Positions 42,855 through 51,134 of a stretch of DNA of 64,000 nucleotides are shown here, piece after piece (positions within the stretch are counted from its first letter, which is position 1; every line of letters begins with the position of its first letter). The notes beneath the pieces are model-generated. The model was not told where the DNA came from. It was given only the letters and a program-made list of their open reading frames with translations, and made no database searches. Source of the stretch: DATARR01 sp034666985 (GTDB lineage Bacteria; Acidobacteriota; Thermoanaerobaculia; Multivoradales; UBA5704). The position numbers were made by a program, and so were the translations under genes. The stretch lies in contig JAXDKS010000022.1 in the NCBI GenBank assembly GCA_034666985.1, forward strand, positions 124,001 through 188,000, in the 5' to 3' direction.

Positions 42855-43376
42855 CTACTTCTGCGGCCAGCGCACGAAGAAACCGTCCGCCCAGATGACG
42901 TCCTGATCGTAGTCGGTCGGATCGAACCCGCCCACGGTGTAGACCCCCGACGCCGTGCTCCGGTCGCGGCCGCCGCTGGCGATCGCCATCACGCGCTGCT
43001 TCTGCACCTGGGACGTGTCAAGGTAGTACTGGTACGGCGTCTTCCAGCCGTCCAGCTCCGCGACGTGCTGAATGTACTGCGGCACCAGGATGGCACGGAG
43101 CTGCGTGACCGTGGCCACCGTCGGATAGTCGGTGTCGAGGTCGATGCTCGTCGCCGTCGCGCCCGCGGCCGCCGCGCCCACCTGATCGGACAGCCAGGAG
43201 AACATCGCCGTCCCCGTGATCCGCATGTCCGCCACCGTCCGCTTCTGCTTGACCTTCTGCATCGCGTCCAGCAGGTTCGGAATCAGGATGGCCGCGAGGA
43301 TGCCGATGATGGCAATGACGATCAGCAGCTCGATCAGCGTAAAGCCCGTCTGTTTTCCCGCGAGTCTACGCTTCAT
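42855..43376 (-). CDS. Major type IV pilin-like protein 1 (GspG-like C-terminus)
   Basis: A 173-residue pilin. Prepilin signal MKRRLAGKQTG^FTLIELLI with Glu+5, followed by the N-terminal helix AIIGILAAILIPNLLDAMQK. The C-terminal half has ELDGWKTPYQYYLDTSQV and ends with GFDPTDYDQDVIWADGFFVR; the DGWxxPYxY and closing acidic segment resemble the GspG major pseudopilin. No cysteines, so no disulfide-bounded D-region. The ATG at 43376 has a GGGGGGAA site. It has its own sigma-54 promoter and terminator, so the main transcript is monocistronic, as expected for an abundant subunit. Confidence 0.9.
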   Translation of the reverse strand: MKRRLAGKQTGFTLIELLIVIAIIGILAAILIPNLLDAMQKVKQKRTVADMRITGTAMFSWLSDQVGAAAAGATATSIDLDTDYPTVATVTQLRAILVPQYIQHVAELDGWKTPYQYYLDTSQVQKQRVMAIASGGRDRSTASGVYTVGGFDPTDYDQDVIWADGFFVRWPQK

Positions 43377-43414
43377 GTCAACGGTTCCCCCCAGAGTTGA
43401 ATGACGATTCTCAG

Positions 43415-43431
43415 GGCAAGGGCCGTGCCAG
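43415..43431 (-). promoter_or_regulatory. Sigma-54 (-24/-12) promoter of major pilin gene 1
   Basis: The minus-strand bases read CTGGCACGGCCCTTGCC, an almost perfect match to YTGGCACGrNNNTTGCW. Predicted transcription start about 43404, giving a leader of ~28 bases that contains the ribosome site. Confidence 0.88.
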
Positions 43432-43526
43432 GGGGAAGGGTCTTCCAAGGTGTTGAAAAACAAGGGCTTTCCCGTCACGCCTCGAGCGTTCGCTGGCAAA
43501 AAACGTCAACGCGCGGCCACAGGATG

Positions 43527-44915
43527 TCACTGCGCGGCAGAGACATAGAATGATAGAATCTGACGCATTCTATTGACGCCGCGGTCGAGCTCCCGCAACG
43601 AAATCCGCTCGTTCGGGCCGTGGATCCCCTGCGAGTCCTCGGGGCCGAGCTTGAAGGGAGACAGGCCATAGGCCGGGATGCCTCGCTCGCGGAAGAAGCG
43701 TGAGTCGGTGAAGCCGGCGATGAACGTGGGCACCACCGGGGCCTCGGACCCCAGGATCCGCGCCATGGCGCCGTAGACGCGGCCGGAGGCGGACGACGGC
43801 GGCGCGGGCGGCGAGGTCACCAGCACCTTGACGTCGAAGTCGGCGCCCAGCAGGCGCTCGACGTTCTGGAGGAAGGCCTTGGCGTCGGTGTCGGGCAGCA
43901 GGCGGACGTCGATGCGCGCCGCGGCCATGGCGGGGATGACGTTGATCCGGTCGCCACCCCGCAGGACCGTCACCTGGACCGTGTCGAGGAAGAGGTTGGC
44001 CATGCCCGGCATCAGGAACTCCTTCGGGCCGCTGGCGGTGACGACGGCGTCGACGTTGGCGAAGACGCGGCGCCAGTGGTCGTTCTGGAGGGGCGCGATG
44101 GCCCGGCAGTAGGCGCGGACGGGAGGGCTGATCCGCCAGCGTGGCGGGGCGCCCAGCAGCCGCGCCAGCCCCTGGATGAGCTGATGATTGGCGCTGTCGG
44201 GGTTCAGCCCCGCGCCGTGGCCACCGCGGCCGGAGGTGGAGACCTCGAGCCAGAGGGGGCGCTTCTGCGACACCTCGATCCCCCACCACACGACTTTGCC
44301 GCCCGCTCCCGTCTGGCTCCTGCCGCCTTCGCCGATCACCCCCTCCACCCCCCGGAAGAGCTCGGGATGCTGGGCGAGCAGCCAGGCCGTGCCGCGCAGG
44401 CCGCCGTTCTCCTCGTCGGCCACGGCGAGGAAGATCACGTCGCGGGCGAGGGGCGCGCGGCGGCGCTTGAGGTCCACCAGGGCGGCGAGTTGGACGATGC
44501 CCAGGCTCTTGTCGTCGAGCGTGCCGCGCCCCCAGAGATAGCCGTCCCGCACCGTGCCGGCGAACGGCGGGACGCTCCAGCCCGGCCCGGCGGGGACCAC
44601 GTCCATGTGGTGCAGCAGGAGGATGGCGCGGCCACCGCTCGCCGGCGAGGAGAGGCGGGCCCAGAGGTTCGCCCGTCCCTCCGGATTCCTGATCACCTGC
44701 GAGGCGATCCCCTCCCGCTGCAGAAGGCCGGCGAGGAAGGCCGCCCCCCGCTGCTCGTTGCCGGGCGGATTCGAAGTGTCGACCCGCACGTACTGCTGCA
44801 GCCAGCCGGCCGCCTCAGACAGCGCTGGAGCGGCGGGCGCGGCGGACGCGGCCGGGACGACTGGGGCGTTCGGCAGGAGCAGGGCCAGGAGGACGGAGAG
44901 CCGGAGGAGCCGCAT
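43527..44915 (-). CDS. Secreted M20-family metallopeptidase A
   Basis: A 462-residue protein with an N-terminal signal (MRLLRLSVLLALLLPNAPVV). M20/M28-type dinuclear zinc motifs: LLLHHMDVVPAG (His, Asp), GRGTLDDKS (bridging Asp), VADEENGG (catalytic and metal-binding Glu pair), EGG and a final IHGPNERI histidine. The dimerisation domain (TSGRGGHGAGLNPDSANHQL) is present. Predicted carboxypeptidase or dipeptidase acting outside the cytoplasm. Lies between two pilin genes. A 13-bp tandem repeat starts immediately before its ATG. Confidence 0.88.
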   Translation of the reverse strand: MRLLRLSVLLALLLPNAPVVPAASAAPAAPALSEAAGWLQQYVRVDTSNPPGNEQRGAAFLAGLLQREGIASQVIRNPEGRANLWARLSSPASGGRAILLLHHMDVVPAGPGWSVPPFAGTVRDGYLWGRGTLDDKSLGIVQLAALVDLKRRRAPLARDVIFLAVADEENGGLRGTAWLLAQHPELFRGVEGVIGEGGRSQTGAGGKVVWWGIEVSQKRPLWLEVSTSGRGGHGAGLNPDSANHQLIQGLARLLGAPPRWRISPPVRAYCRAIAPLQNDHWRRVFANVDAVVTASGPKEFLMPGMANLFLDTVQVTVLRGGDRINVIPAMAAARIDVRLLPDTDAKAFLQNVERLLGADFDVKVLVTSPPAPPSSASGRVYGAMARILGSEAPVVPTFIAGFTDSRFFRERGIPAYGLSPFKLGPEDSQGIHGPNERISLRELDRGVNRMRQILSFYVSAAQ

Positions 44916-44967
44916 GCGGAATACTAGGGCGGAATACGAGGGCGGAATACGAGGATGGAACACCAGG
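44916..44967. repeat. 13-bp tandem repeat, four copies
   Basis: GCGGAATACTAGG, GCGGAATACGAGG, GCGGAATACGAGG and ATGGAACACCAGG lie head to tail directly before the M20 peptidase A start codon, in place of a normal leader with a ribosome site. Confidence 0.85.
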
Positions 44968-44973
44968 GTAGAC

Positions 44974-45008
44974 GAAAAAAAGGGGGGCTCCCCGAAGGCG
45001 CCCCCCTT
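44974..45008 (-). terminator. Intrinsic terminator of major pilin gene 2
   Basis: On the minus strand AAGGGGGGC, an 11-base loop containing TTCG, and GCCCCCCTT are followed by a T-run, a textbook Rho-independent terminator 26 bases after the pilin stop. Confidence 0.9.
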
Positions 45009-45034
45009 AAGAAGGGAGAGAGGCTTCGTAGCGA

Positions 45035-45562
45035 CTAGTTGGTCTTCTGCGGCCACCGGACGAAGAAGCCGTCGGCCCAGACGATGTCCTGATCGTAGTC
45101 CGTGGGGTCGAAGCCGGCCACCGTGTACTTGGTGATGGTAGCCGAGCCGTCACGACCGCCGGAGCGGACGGCCAGCACCTTGCGGGAGAGGACGTCGCCC
45201 GTGTTCATCCAGTACTCGTAGGATTTCTTCCAGCCGTCCTTGTCCGGCACGGACTGCAGGTACTGGGGCACGAGGATGGAGGCGACGGCGCCTCCCGTCA
45301 TGCTGGTGCCATAACCGGTGCTGAGGTCCACCTCGGTGGCGGTCTGGCCGGCCGCGGCCGCGCCGACCTGGTCGGTCAGCCACGAGAACATCGCGGTGCC
45401 GGTGTTGCGCATGTCGGCCACGGTCCGCTTCTGCTTCGCCTTCTGCAGCGCATCCAGGAAGTTCGGGATGAGCAGGGCCGCGATGATGCCGATGATCGCC
45501 ACGACGATCAGCAGCTCGATCAGCGTGAAGCCCTTTTGACGGTTCCGGATTTTCATCAACAT
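45035..45562 (-). CDS. Major type IV pilin-like protein 2 (GspG-like C-terminus)
   Basis: A 175-residue pilin closely related to pilin 1. Prepilin signal MLMKIRNRQKG^FTLIELLIV, helix AIIGIIAALLIPNFLDALQK and the shared TVADMR.TGTAMFSWL.DQVG block. The C-terminal half contains DKDGWKKSYEYWMNTGDVL and GFDPTDYDQDIVWADGFFVR. No cysteine. A GGAGGAG site lies about 9 bases before the ATG at 45562. Own sigma-54 promoter and terminator. The two pilins differ mainly in a mid-protein loop (TATSIDLDTDYPTV versus TATEVDLSTGYGTS), so they may be alternative major subunits or form mixed fibres. Confidence 0.9.
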   Translation of the reverse strand: MLMKIRNRQKGFTLIELLIVVAIIGIIAALLIPNFLDALQKAKQKRTVADMRNTGTAMFSWLTDQVGAAAAGQTATEVDLSTGYGTSMTGGAVASILVPQYLQSVPDKDGWKKSYEYWMNTGDVLSRKVLAVRSGGRDGSATITKYTVAGFDPTDYDQDIVWADGFFVRWPQKTN

Positions 45563-45631
45563 TTAGGGTCTCCTCCCCTGGTTCACATCTTGCCCCCGGG
45601 ATATCCGCGGAGCCTTGTCACCCGGATATAT

Positions 45632-45648
45632 AGCAGGGTCGATGCCAG
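45632..45648 (-). promoter_or_regulatory. Sigma-54 (-24/-12) promoter of major pilin gene 2
   Basis: The minus-strand bases read CTGGCATCGACCCTGCT, keeping GG at -24 and GC at -12 with the exact spacing but with CT for TT before the -12. Predicted start near 45622 and a leader of ~60 bases. Confidence 0.72.
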
Positions 45649-45726
45649 GGGTCAGCGCGTTGTAAGTTGTTTGTTTTCTTAGGTTTCACTTTCGGCCTCG
45701 ACAAAATTTGCCACTGCCGCCTACCA

Positions 45727-47166
45727 CTAAGTGTCAGAGACCAGCCGGCGGACCAGCTTGTCGTAGAGAGCAACGCCGTCGACGAAGCCCGGCAGGGCGA
45801 AGCGCTCGTTCGCCTGGTCGACCTGCAGGGTGTCGGTGCTCATGATGAGGAAGGGGGAGAAGCCGTAGGTGGGCACCCCGAGGGTGCGGAAGAAGCGGGC
45901 GTCGGTGGCGGTCCAGGGCAGGAAGTAGGGGCCCTGGGGAGCGTCGGGGTAGGTGTCGTGGAGGGCCGCCTGGACCCCCTTGAAGACCGGATGGTCCAGG
46001 GGGCTGCCGGCGCGGGCGGAGTCGGGCTCGTCGAGCAGGGTGGTCAGGCCGAAGGTCATCCAGCCTGGGACGAGCGTCTCCCGCACCGCCGCCAGCTCTT
46101 CCCCGGGCAGGAGCTGGAGCTTGATCAGCAGCTCGTAGCCGCCCCCCTTGGCGGGCTCGACCTTGAACGGCACCGCCTCGTCGCGCAGCATGGAGCGCAG
46201 ATAGCCGGGCAGCTTGCGGTAGGCGGCGACGTCCCCCATCACCTTGCCGGGGTGGGAGACGAGGTCCCGCAGCTCCGGCAGGTCGCGGGTGGGGCCGTAG
46301 GCGGCGAGGGTCGCCGCGACCTCGGGGGTCAGCCGCAGGTCGGTCTCCGTGGGGCCGCGGGCCAGCAGGTCCCGCCGGAGCTGCTCGAGCCGCTCGCGGT
46401 CGCTGCCGCAGACCACCAGGTCGGCATAGCGCTTCTGGGCGAACTCCGTCCCCCAGAACTTGATCTGGTCGCGCGCCCGGGCTTCGACCACCCCGCCCTC
46501 GGTGAGCACCGCCCAGAAGCCGCGGACCATGCCGGGATGGAGCTGGAGGATGCGGCGCACGCCCAGCCGGCTCCCCCGCTCCTCGCTGCTGGTGGCGAGG
46601 AAGAGCACGGAGCGCTTGAGCGGCACGCCGCTCTTCTTCAGGTCGATCATCGCCAGCATCTGGGCGATGGCGATGCTCTTCATGTCGAAGACGCCGCGGC
46701 CGTAGATCCACGGCCCGTCGATCCGCGCCTCGAACGGCGGCGAGAACCACTGCTTGAGATCGACCGCCGAGACGTCGATGTGATTGTGGAGCACCAGCGG
46801 GCGGGGGTCCTTGCCGTCCAGCCAGGCGTAGAGGTTGGCCTTCTTCGGCCCCACCGTCTCGATGCGGTAGGGGATGCCGGCGGCGGCGAACTGGCGGGCC
46901 AGGAACCGCGCCCCCGCCATCTCGTCGCCCGTGGTCTCGCTGGTGTCGATGCGCACGTACTCCTGGAGCAGCTTCACCTCGGGCATGGCGGCGTAGTCCT
47001 GCCGCGCCCACTCCTCGTTGCGGTGCTCCTGCGGGGAACGATTGACGAGCTTCACCAGCCCCCAGGTGACGCCCCCCACCAGCACCAGGCTGGCATAGAG
47101 GGCGATCCGGGCGGCCCGCCGGCGCCGCGGCGCGAGACTGGTGAGAGTCATGGGACTGGGGATCAT
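45727..47166 (-). CDS. Membrane-anchored M20-family metallopeptidase B
   Basis: A ~479-residue protein with an N-terminal membrane anchor (ARIALYASLVLVGGVTWGLV) and the M20 motifs LVLHNHIDVSAVD, GRGVFDMKS, ATSSEERG and a C-terminal domain. In the position of the usual Glu-Glu pair it has SSEERG, so both acidic residues are kept. Weak similarity to peptidase A, which has a cleavable signal. Start at 47166; ATGs at 47151 and 47205 are in frame. It is the first gene of the minus-strand pilus region and divergent from the membrane protein at 47205 with a 38-base gap. Confidence 0.85.
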   Translation of the reverse strand: MIPSPMTLTSLAPRRRRAARIALYASLVLVGGVTWGLVKLVNRSPQEHRNEEWARQDYAAMPEVKLLQEYVRIDTSETTGDEMAGARFLARQFAAAGIPYRIETVGPKKANLYAWLDGKDPRPLVLHNHIDVSAVDLKQWFSPPFEARIDGPWIYGRGVFDMKSIAIAQMLAMIDLKKSGVPLKRSVLFLATSSEERGSRLGVRRILQLHPGMVRGFWAVLTEGGVVEARARDQIKFWGTEFAQKRYADLVVCGSDRERLEQLRRDLLARGPTETDLRLTPEVAATLAAYGPTRDLPELRDLVSHPGKVMGDVAAYRKLPGYLRSMLRDEAVPFKVEPAKGGGYELLIKLQLLPGEELAAVRETLVPGWMTFGLTTLLDEPDSARAGSPLDHPVFKGVQAALHDTYPDAPQGPYFLPWTATDARFFRTLGVPTYGFSPFLIMSTDTLQVDQANERFALPGFVDGVALYDKLVRRLVSDT

Positions 47167-47204
47167 AAACCCGTCTTCGCCAGTTGTGTATGCTTCGCTG
47201 TCCA

Positions 47205-48833
47205 ATGACCCTTCCCGAAGGCGCCCTCCCGCCGCGACGCCGGCTGCCGGCCGGCCTGCTGCTCACGCTCGCCGGCCTGGTGGCCTGCCTGCGCTACCTG
47301 CTGGCGGAGATCGCCCGCCTCAAGGGTGGGCTCGGCTTTCCGCTCGACGACTCCTGGATCCATCTTCAGTTCGCTCGCAATCTGGCCCGTGGTCTGGGGC
47401 TCTCGTACAACCCCGGCCACCTCGTCACCGGCTCGACGGCCCCGCTGTGGACCGCCCTGCTCTCCCTCCTCTTCCTGCTGCCCGGCAGCGTGATCGCCTG
47501 GACCAAGGCCCTCGGCATCGTCCTCCACCTCGCCGGCATCGAAGCCACCCGGCGGCTCGCCCGGGAGCTGGGCCTCACCCCCGGGCTCGCGGCCCTGGCG
47601 GCGGGTCTCACCCTCGCCACGAGCTGGCTGGTGTGGGCCGCTCTCTCGGGGATGGAGATCCCCCTCTTCATCCTTCTCTCCCTGTGGGGGATCATCCTCC
47701 ACCTGCGCGAGCGGGCCGAGCCGCGGCGGTTCCCGTTGTCGGCGGCCGTCCTCGCCGTCGCCGTCCTGGCCCGTCCGGAGGGCCTCCTGCTGCTCCTCCT
47801 CGCCTTCCTGGACCGCTTCCTGGATTTCGCTCCCCTGGATTTCACTCCCGGTACCGAGGAAACCGCGGGAGGACCGCTGCGCTGGCGGGCCCCGTCCCTC
47901 CGGACCCTGCTCCTGGGCGTGGCCTTCGCGGTCTGCGCGCTGGCCGGCCCCTGTCTCTTCTACGCATGGGCGGGCGGTTCCGTCCTGCCCACCACCTGGG
48001 CGGCCAAGGGGGGCGGCGGCGCGCACGGCCTGCTCCCCGACCAGCACTACCTCTTCAACGTCCTCGGCCTGTTTTTTCATCCTCAACCGTGGATGACCGT
48101 GTTCGCCGGGGCGGGGGCCACGGCCCTGGCCGCACGATTGGGGACATCCCGCGACCGCGGTCTGCTGCCGGCCCTCTGGCTCTTCGGCCTGCCACTGGCC
48201 TACTCGGTGCTCACCCCGGGGCCCACCCTGATGCTGGGCAATTTCGGGCGCTACTACTTCCCCCTCTTCCCGATCCTGATCGTGCTGGGAGTCCTGGGCT
48301 TCCAGGGGCCCGTCCGCGCCCTGGCGGCCCGGCTGCCCTCGCGGACCCTGAAGATCGCCCTCGCCGCCCTGGGCACTGCCGTGCTCCTCGCCCCTACCGC
48401 CGCCGCTCTCTTCCGGGGCGAGTCGTTCTACGTCCAGAACGTCGCCAACGTCGAGGAGAGCGACGTGGCCGTGGCCCGCTGGCTCGCGGCGCGAGTTCCC
48501 CCCGAGGCCGTGCTGGCGGTCAACGACATCGGCGCCATCAAGTACCTGCTCCCCAACCCGATCGTCGACCTGGCGAGCATCGCCACCCCGGAGATCCGCC
48601 AGGAAGTGAAGCGGGCGACGGAGGCCGGCGTGCCCTGGAACGACGCCATGGTGGCCGCCGTCGAGCGCCGCCGCCCCGACTACGTGGTGATCTTCCCCGC
48701 CTGGGTGCCCGGCGTGGCCCGCGACCCCCGCTTCAGGCCCGTCCACCATCTGGACATCCCCGGCAACATCACCATGGGCGGCAACGAGATCGTGGTCTAC
48801 GACACGCCGTGGACCCGGTATCCTCTACGATAG
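47205..48833 (+). CDS. Polytopic membrane protein, probable GT-C glycosyltransferase
   Basis: A 542-residue protein with about ten hydrophobic segments. The first loop carries PLDDSWIHLQFARNLARG, the di-acidic motif of GT-C enzymes that use lipid-linked sugars. The C-terminal soluble part includes VLAVNDIGAIKYLLPN and RRPDYVVIFPAWVPGV, seen in uncharacterised members. Function: transfer of a sugar from a polyprenyl carrier is inferred. A TATGCT box lies 10 bases before the ATG at 47205. Followed after 13 bases by the sugar aminotransferase. Confidence 0.75.
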   Translation: MTLPEGALPPRRRLPAGLLLTLAGLVACLRYLLAEIARLKGGLGFPLDDSWIHLQFARNLARGLGLSYNPGHLVTGSTAPLWTALLSLLFLLPGSVIAWTKALGIVLHLAGIEATRRLARELGLTPGLAALAAGLTLATSWLVWAALSGMEIPLFILLSLWGIILHLRERAEPRRFPLSAAVLAVAVLARPEGLLLLLLAFLDRFLDFAPLDFTPGTEETAGGPLRWRAPSLRTLLLGVAFAVCALAGPCLFYAWAGGSVLPTTWAAKGGGGAHGLLPDQHYLFNVLGLFFHPQPWMTVFAGAGATALAARLGTSRDRGLLPALWLFGLPLAYSVLTPGPTLMLGNFGRYYFPLFPILIVLGVLGFQGPVRALAARLPSRTLKIALAALGTAVLLAPTAAALFRGESFYVQNVANVEESDVAVARWLAARVPPEAVLAVNDIGAIKYLLPNPIVDLASIATPEIRQEVKRATEAGVPWNDAMVAAVERRRPDYVVIFPAWVPGVARDPRFRPVHHLDIPGNITMGGNEIVVYDTPWTRYPLR

Positions 48834-48846
48834 AATCCGCCCCGCC

Positions 48847-49956
48847 ATGAACGTTCCCATCCTCGACCTCGGCCGTACCCGACGGCGCATCGCGACCCAG
48901 CTCGACGAGCGCTGGCGGAAGATCCTCGACGAGACCTCCTTCGTCCTTGGCCCCGAGGTGCGGGAATTCGAAGCCGCCTTCGCCTCCTATCTCGGCGTCG
49001 AAGCCTGCGTGGGCCTCGCCAACGGCACGGACGCCCTGGTCCTCGCCCTGCGCGCCCTGGGCCTCCAACCCGGCGACGAGGTGATCGTCCCCGCTTTCAG
49101 CTTCTTCGCCACTGCCGAGGCCGTGGCCCTGCTGGGCGGCCGGGTGGTCTTCGCCGACGTCGATCCTGAGACCCTGAACCTCGATCCGGCGGACGCCGCG
49201 GCCCGCCTCACCTCGCGGACGGTGGGGATCCTCGGCGTGCATCTCTACGGCCGGCCTTTCGACGTCGACGCCCTCCTCGCCCTCTGCAAGCGATACCACC
49301 TGTGGCTGGTGGAGGACGCCGCCCAGGCTCACGGCGCCCGCTGGAAGGGAACGCGGGTGGGTGGCTTCGGCCAGCTCGCGGCCTGGAGCTTCTACCCCAC
49401 CAAGAACCTCGGCTGCTTCGGCGACGGCGGCGCCGCCACGGGCAACGACCGCGTGCTGGTCGAGCGGGTGCGGACCCTGGGCAACCAGGGCCAGGCCGGC
49501 CGCTACCACCACGTGGCCGTAGGCACCAACAGCCGTCTCGACAGTCTGCAGGCCGCCGTGCTCAACTGCCGCCTGCCGTTGCTGGACGAAGACAACGCCC
49601 GCCGCGGCGAGATCGCCTGCCGCTACCACGGCGCCCTCGCCGGCGTGGGCGACCTCCGCCTGCTGCCCGACCGCCCCGAGGTGCGCTCCGTCTACCACCA
49701 GTTCACCGTCCGCACGTCGCGGCGCGACGAGCTGATGGCCCACCTCAAGGCCGCCGGCATCGCCTCCGCCATCCACTACCCCTCTCCCCTCCACCATCAG
49801 CCCGCCCTGGACGACCTGGTGGACGTGCGGGACGGCGACCTGCCGGTGGCGACCGCCGCGGCCCAGGAGGTGCTCTGCCTCCCCGTCTTCCCCGAGCTGA
49901 CGAACGAGGAAGTCGAAGCGGTGGGGACGGCCGTGCGCAGCTTCTTCGGAGCCTGA
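48847..49956 (+). CDS. DegT/DnrJ/EryC1/StrS-family sugar aminotransferase
   Basis: PLP-dependent transaminase of nucleotide-activated sugars, used to build amino sugars for surface glycans. Motifs: GLANGTDALVLALRALGL (phosphate binding), VPAFSFFATAEA, VEDAAQAHGARW, and the PLP lysine in SFYPTKNLGCFGDGG (Lys186); also GTNSRLDSLQAAVL. Length 369 is normal. A TAGAAT box lies at 48831-48836, 10 bases before the ATG. Genetic link to the upstream GT-C protein supports a glycan role, perhaps a sugar put on pili or other surface proteins. Confidence 0.92.
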   Translation: MNVPILDLGRTRRRIATQLDERWRKILDETSFVLGPEVREFEAAFASYLGVEACVGLANGTDALVLALRALGLQPGDEVIVPAFSFFATAEAVALLGGRVVFADVDPETLNLDPADAAARLTSRTVGILGVHLYGRPFDVDALLALCKRYHLWLVEDAAQAHGARWKGTRVGGFGQLAAWSFYPTKNLGCFGDGGAATGNDRVLVERVRTLGNQGQAGRYHHVAVGTNSRLDSLQAAVLNCRLPLLDEDNARRGEIACRYHGALAGVGDLRLLPDRPEVRSVYHQFTVRTSRRDELMAHLKAAGIASAIHYPSPLHHQPALDDLVDVRDGDLPVATAAAQEVLCLPVFPELTNEEVEAVGTAVRSFFGA

Positions 49957-49965
49957 TCGATCTCC

Positions 49966-50853
49966 ATGGCGACCGTCTATCTGGTGGATGCGAGCCCGTA
50001 CATCTTCCGGGCCCATTTCTCGCTGCCGTCGAGCATCAAGACTCCCGATGGCCAGCCCGCGGCGGCCTCCTACGGCTTCACCTCCTTCCTCCTCAAGCTG
50101 ATCGCGGACGAGAAGCCCACCCATCTCGCCGTGACCTTCGACCGCAGCCTGAACAGCAGTTTCCGCAACGACTTCTATCCGGACTACAAGGCCCAGCGGG
50201 TGCTGCCGCCGCCGGAGCTCGAAGCCCAGCTCACCGCCTGTGAGGAGATCGCCGCCGCCCTCGGCGCCGCCACCTTCGTCGACGACCGCTACGAGGCGGA
50301 CGACCTGATCGGCGCCCTCTGCACCCGGCTGGAGAAGGGCGGCCACAACGCCGTCATCGTCACCTCCGACAAGGACCTCGCCCAACTCGTGGACGACCGC
50401 GTCTCCCTCCTCGACTTCGCCAAGGGGCTCCGCTTGGACACCGCGGCGGTGGTCGAGAAGTTCGGCGTGCGGCCGGACCAGATCACCGACTACCTGGGTC
50501 TCGCCGGCGACACGGTGGACAACATCCCGGGAGTGAAGGGGATCGGCGGCAAGTCCGCGGCCGAGCTCCTCGCCCGCTTCGGCCACCTGGAGGACCTCTA
50601 CGCGAAGTTGGACGAGCTCCCCTGGCTCGCCTCCTCCCTCCGCGGCGCCAGGTCCCTCCACGCCAAGCTCGTCGCCAGCCGCGACATCGCCTTCCTCTCC
50701 AAGCAGCTCGCCACGGTTTCCCGCGAGGTGCCCGGGGTCAACGCCACTCTGAAGGATTTGGAATTCAAGGGCGCTGATCCGGCGCGGGTCGAGGAGCTGT
50801 TCCAGCGTCTGGGATTCAACAAGATCAAGGAGCGGGTGGCGTACCAGGGGTAG
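49966..50853 (+). CDS. Stand-alone 5'-3' exonuclease (PolA N-domain / Xni-like)
   Basis: A 295-residue flap-type nuclease homologous to the N-terminal domain of DNA polymerase I. Acidic metal-site motifs: VYLVDASPYIFR, AVTFDRSLNSSFRN, DDRYEADDLIGAL, IVTSDKDLAQLV, and the helix-hairpin-helix DNA-binding segment GDTVDNIPGVKGIGGKSAAE. No polymerase domain follows, so it probably acts in RNA primer removal or flap cutting. It begins nine bases after the aminotransferase stop. Confidence 0.92.
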   Translation: MATVYLVDASPYIFRAHFSLPSSIKTPDGQPAAASYGFTSFLLKLIADEKPTHLAVTFDRSLNSSFRNDFYPDYKAQRVLPPPELEAQLTACEEIAAALGAATFVDDRYEADDLIGALCTRLEKGGHNAVIVTSDKDLAQLVDDRVSLLDFAKGLRLDTAAVVEKFGVRPDQITDYLGLAGDTVDNIPGVKGIGGKSAAELLARFGHLEDLYAKLDELPWLASSLRGARSLHAKLVASRDIAFLSKQLATVSREVPGVNATLKDLEFKGADPARVEELFQRLGFNKIKERVAYQG

Positions 50854-50856
50854 ATC

Positions 50857-51134
50857 GGCGCTAACTTTGCTTCAGAGCTCCCCCGCCCAAGACCCTCATC
50901 ACCCCGGCCCTCTTCTCCCGACCCCTCCCAACCCCCTCACCGGGAGAAGAGGGAGAAAAGCAAGATCCCGTAGGGTGCGCTGTGCGCACCACGACCGTTG
51001 ATGGTGCGCACAGCGCACCCTACGGCAAGACCGCTCAGCTACGTTCCCCTCTCCCGGGGAGGGGGATGGGGTGGTCGGGAGAGGGGGTAGGGGGTGAGGG
51101 CGGGCGGGGGAGCTCTGAAGCAAAAGTTAGCGCC
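50857..51134. repeat. Nested palindromic element (three inverted-repeat layers)
   Basis: Outer arms at 50857-50888 and 51102-51134 are inverted repeats of 32/33 bases differing by one T. Inside is a full composite repeat like the one at 18190-18334 (50889-51101), and in the middle of that a perfect 21-bp inverted repeat (50970-50990 and 51003-51023, 12-base loop) whose arms begin GTAGGGTGCGCTGTGC. The element starts 3 bases after the exonuclease stop, and its right arm supplies the stop codon of the convergent membrane protein gene. No ORF of its own; MITE-like insertion(s) inferred. Confidence 0.82.

Noticed and set aside
47163..48749. A 528-residue minus-strand gene
   Set aside because: Antisense shadow of the membrane protein at 47205-48833; Gln/Glu/Arg-rich composition typical of such frames.
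50857..51134. A simple intrinsic terminator
   Set aside because: Arms are separated by more than 210 bases and there is no T-run; the structure is better described as nested repeats, although it may stop transcription.
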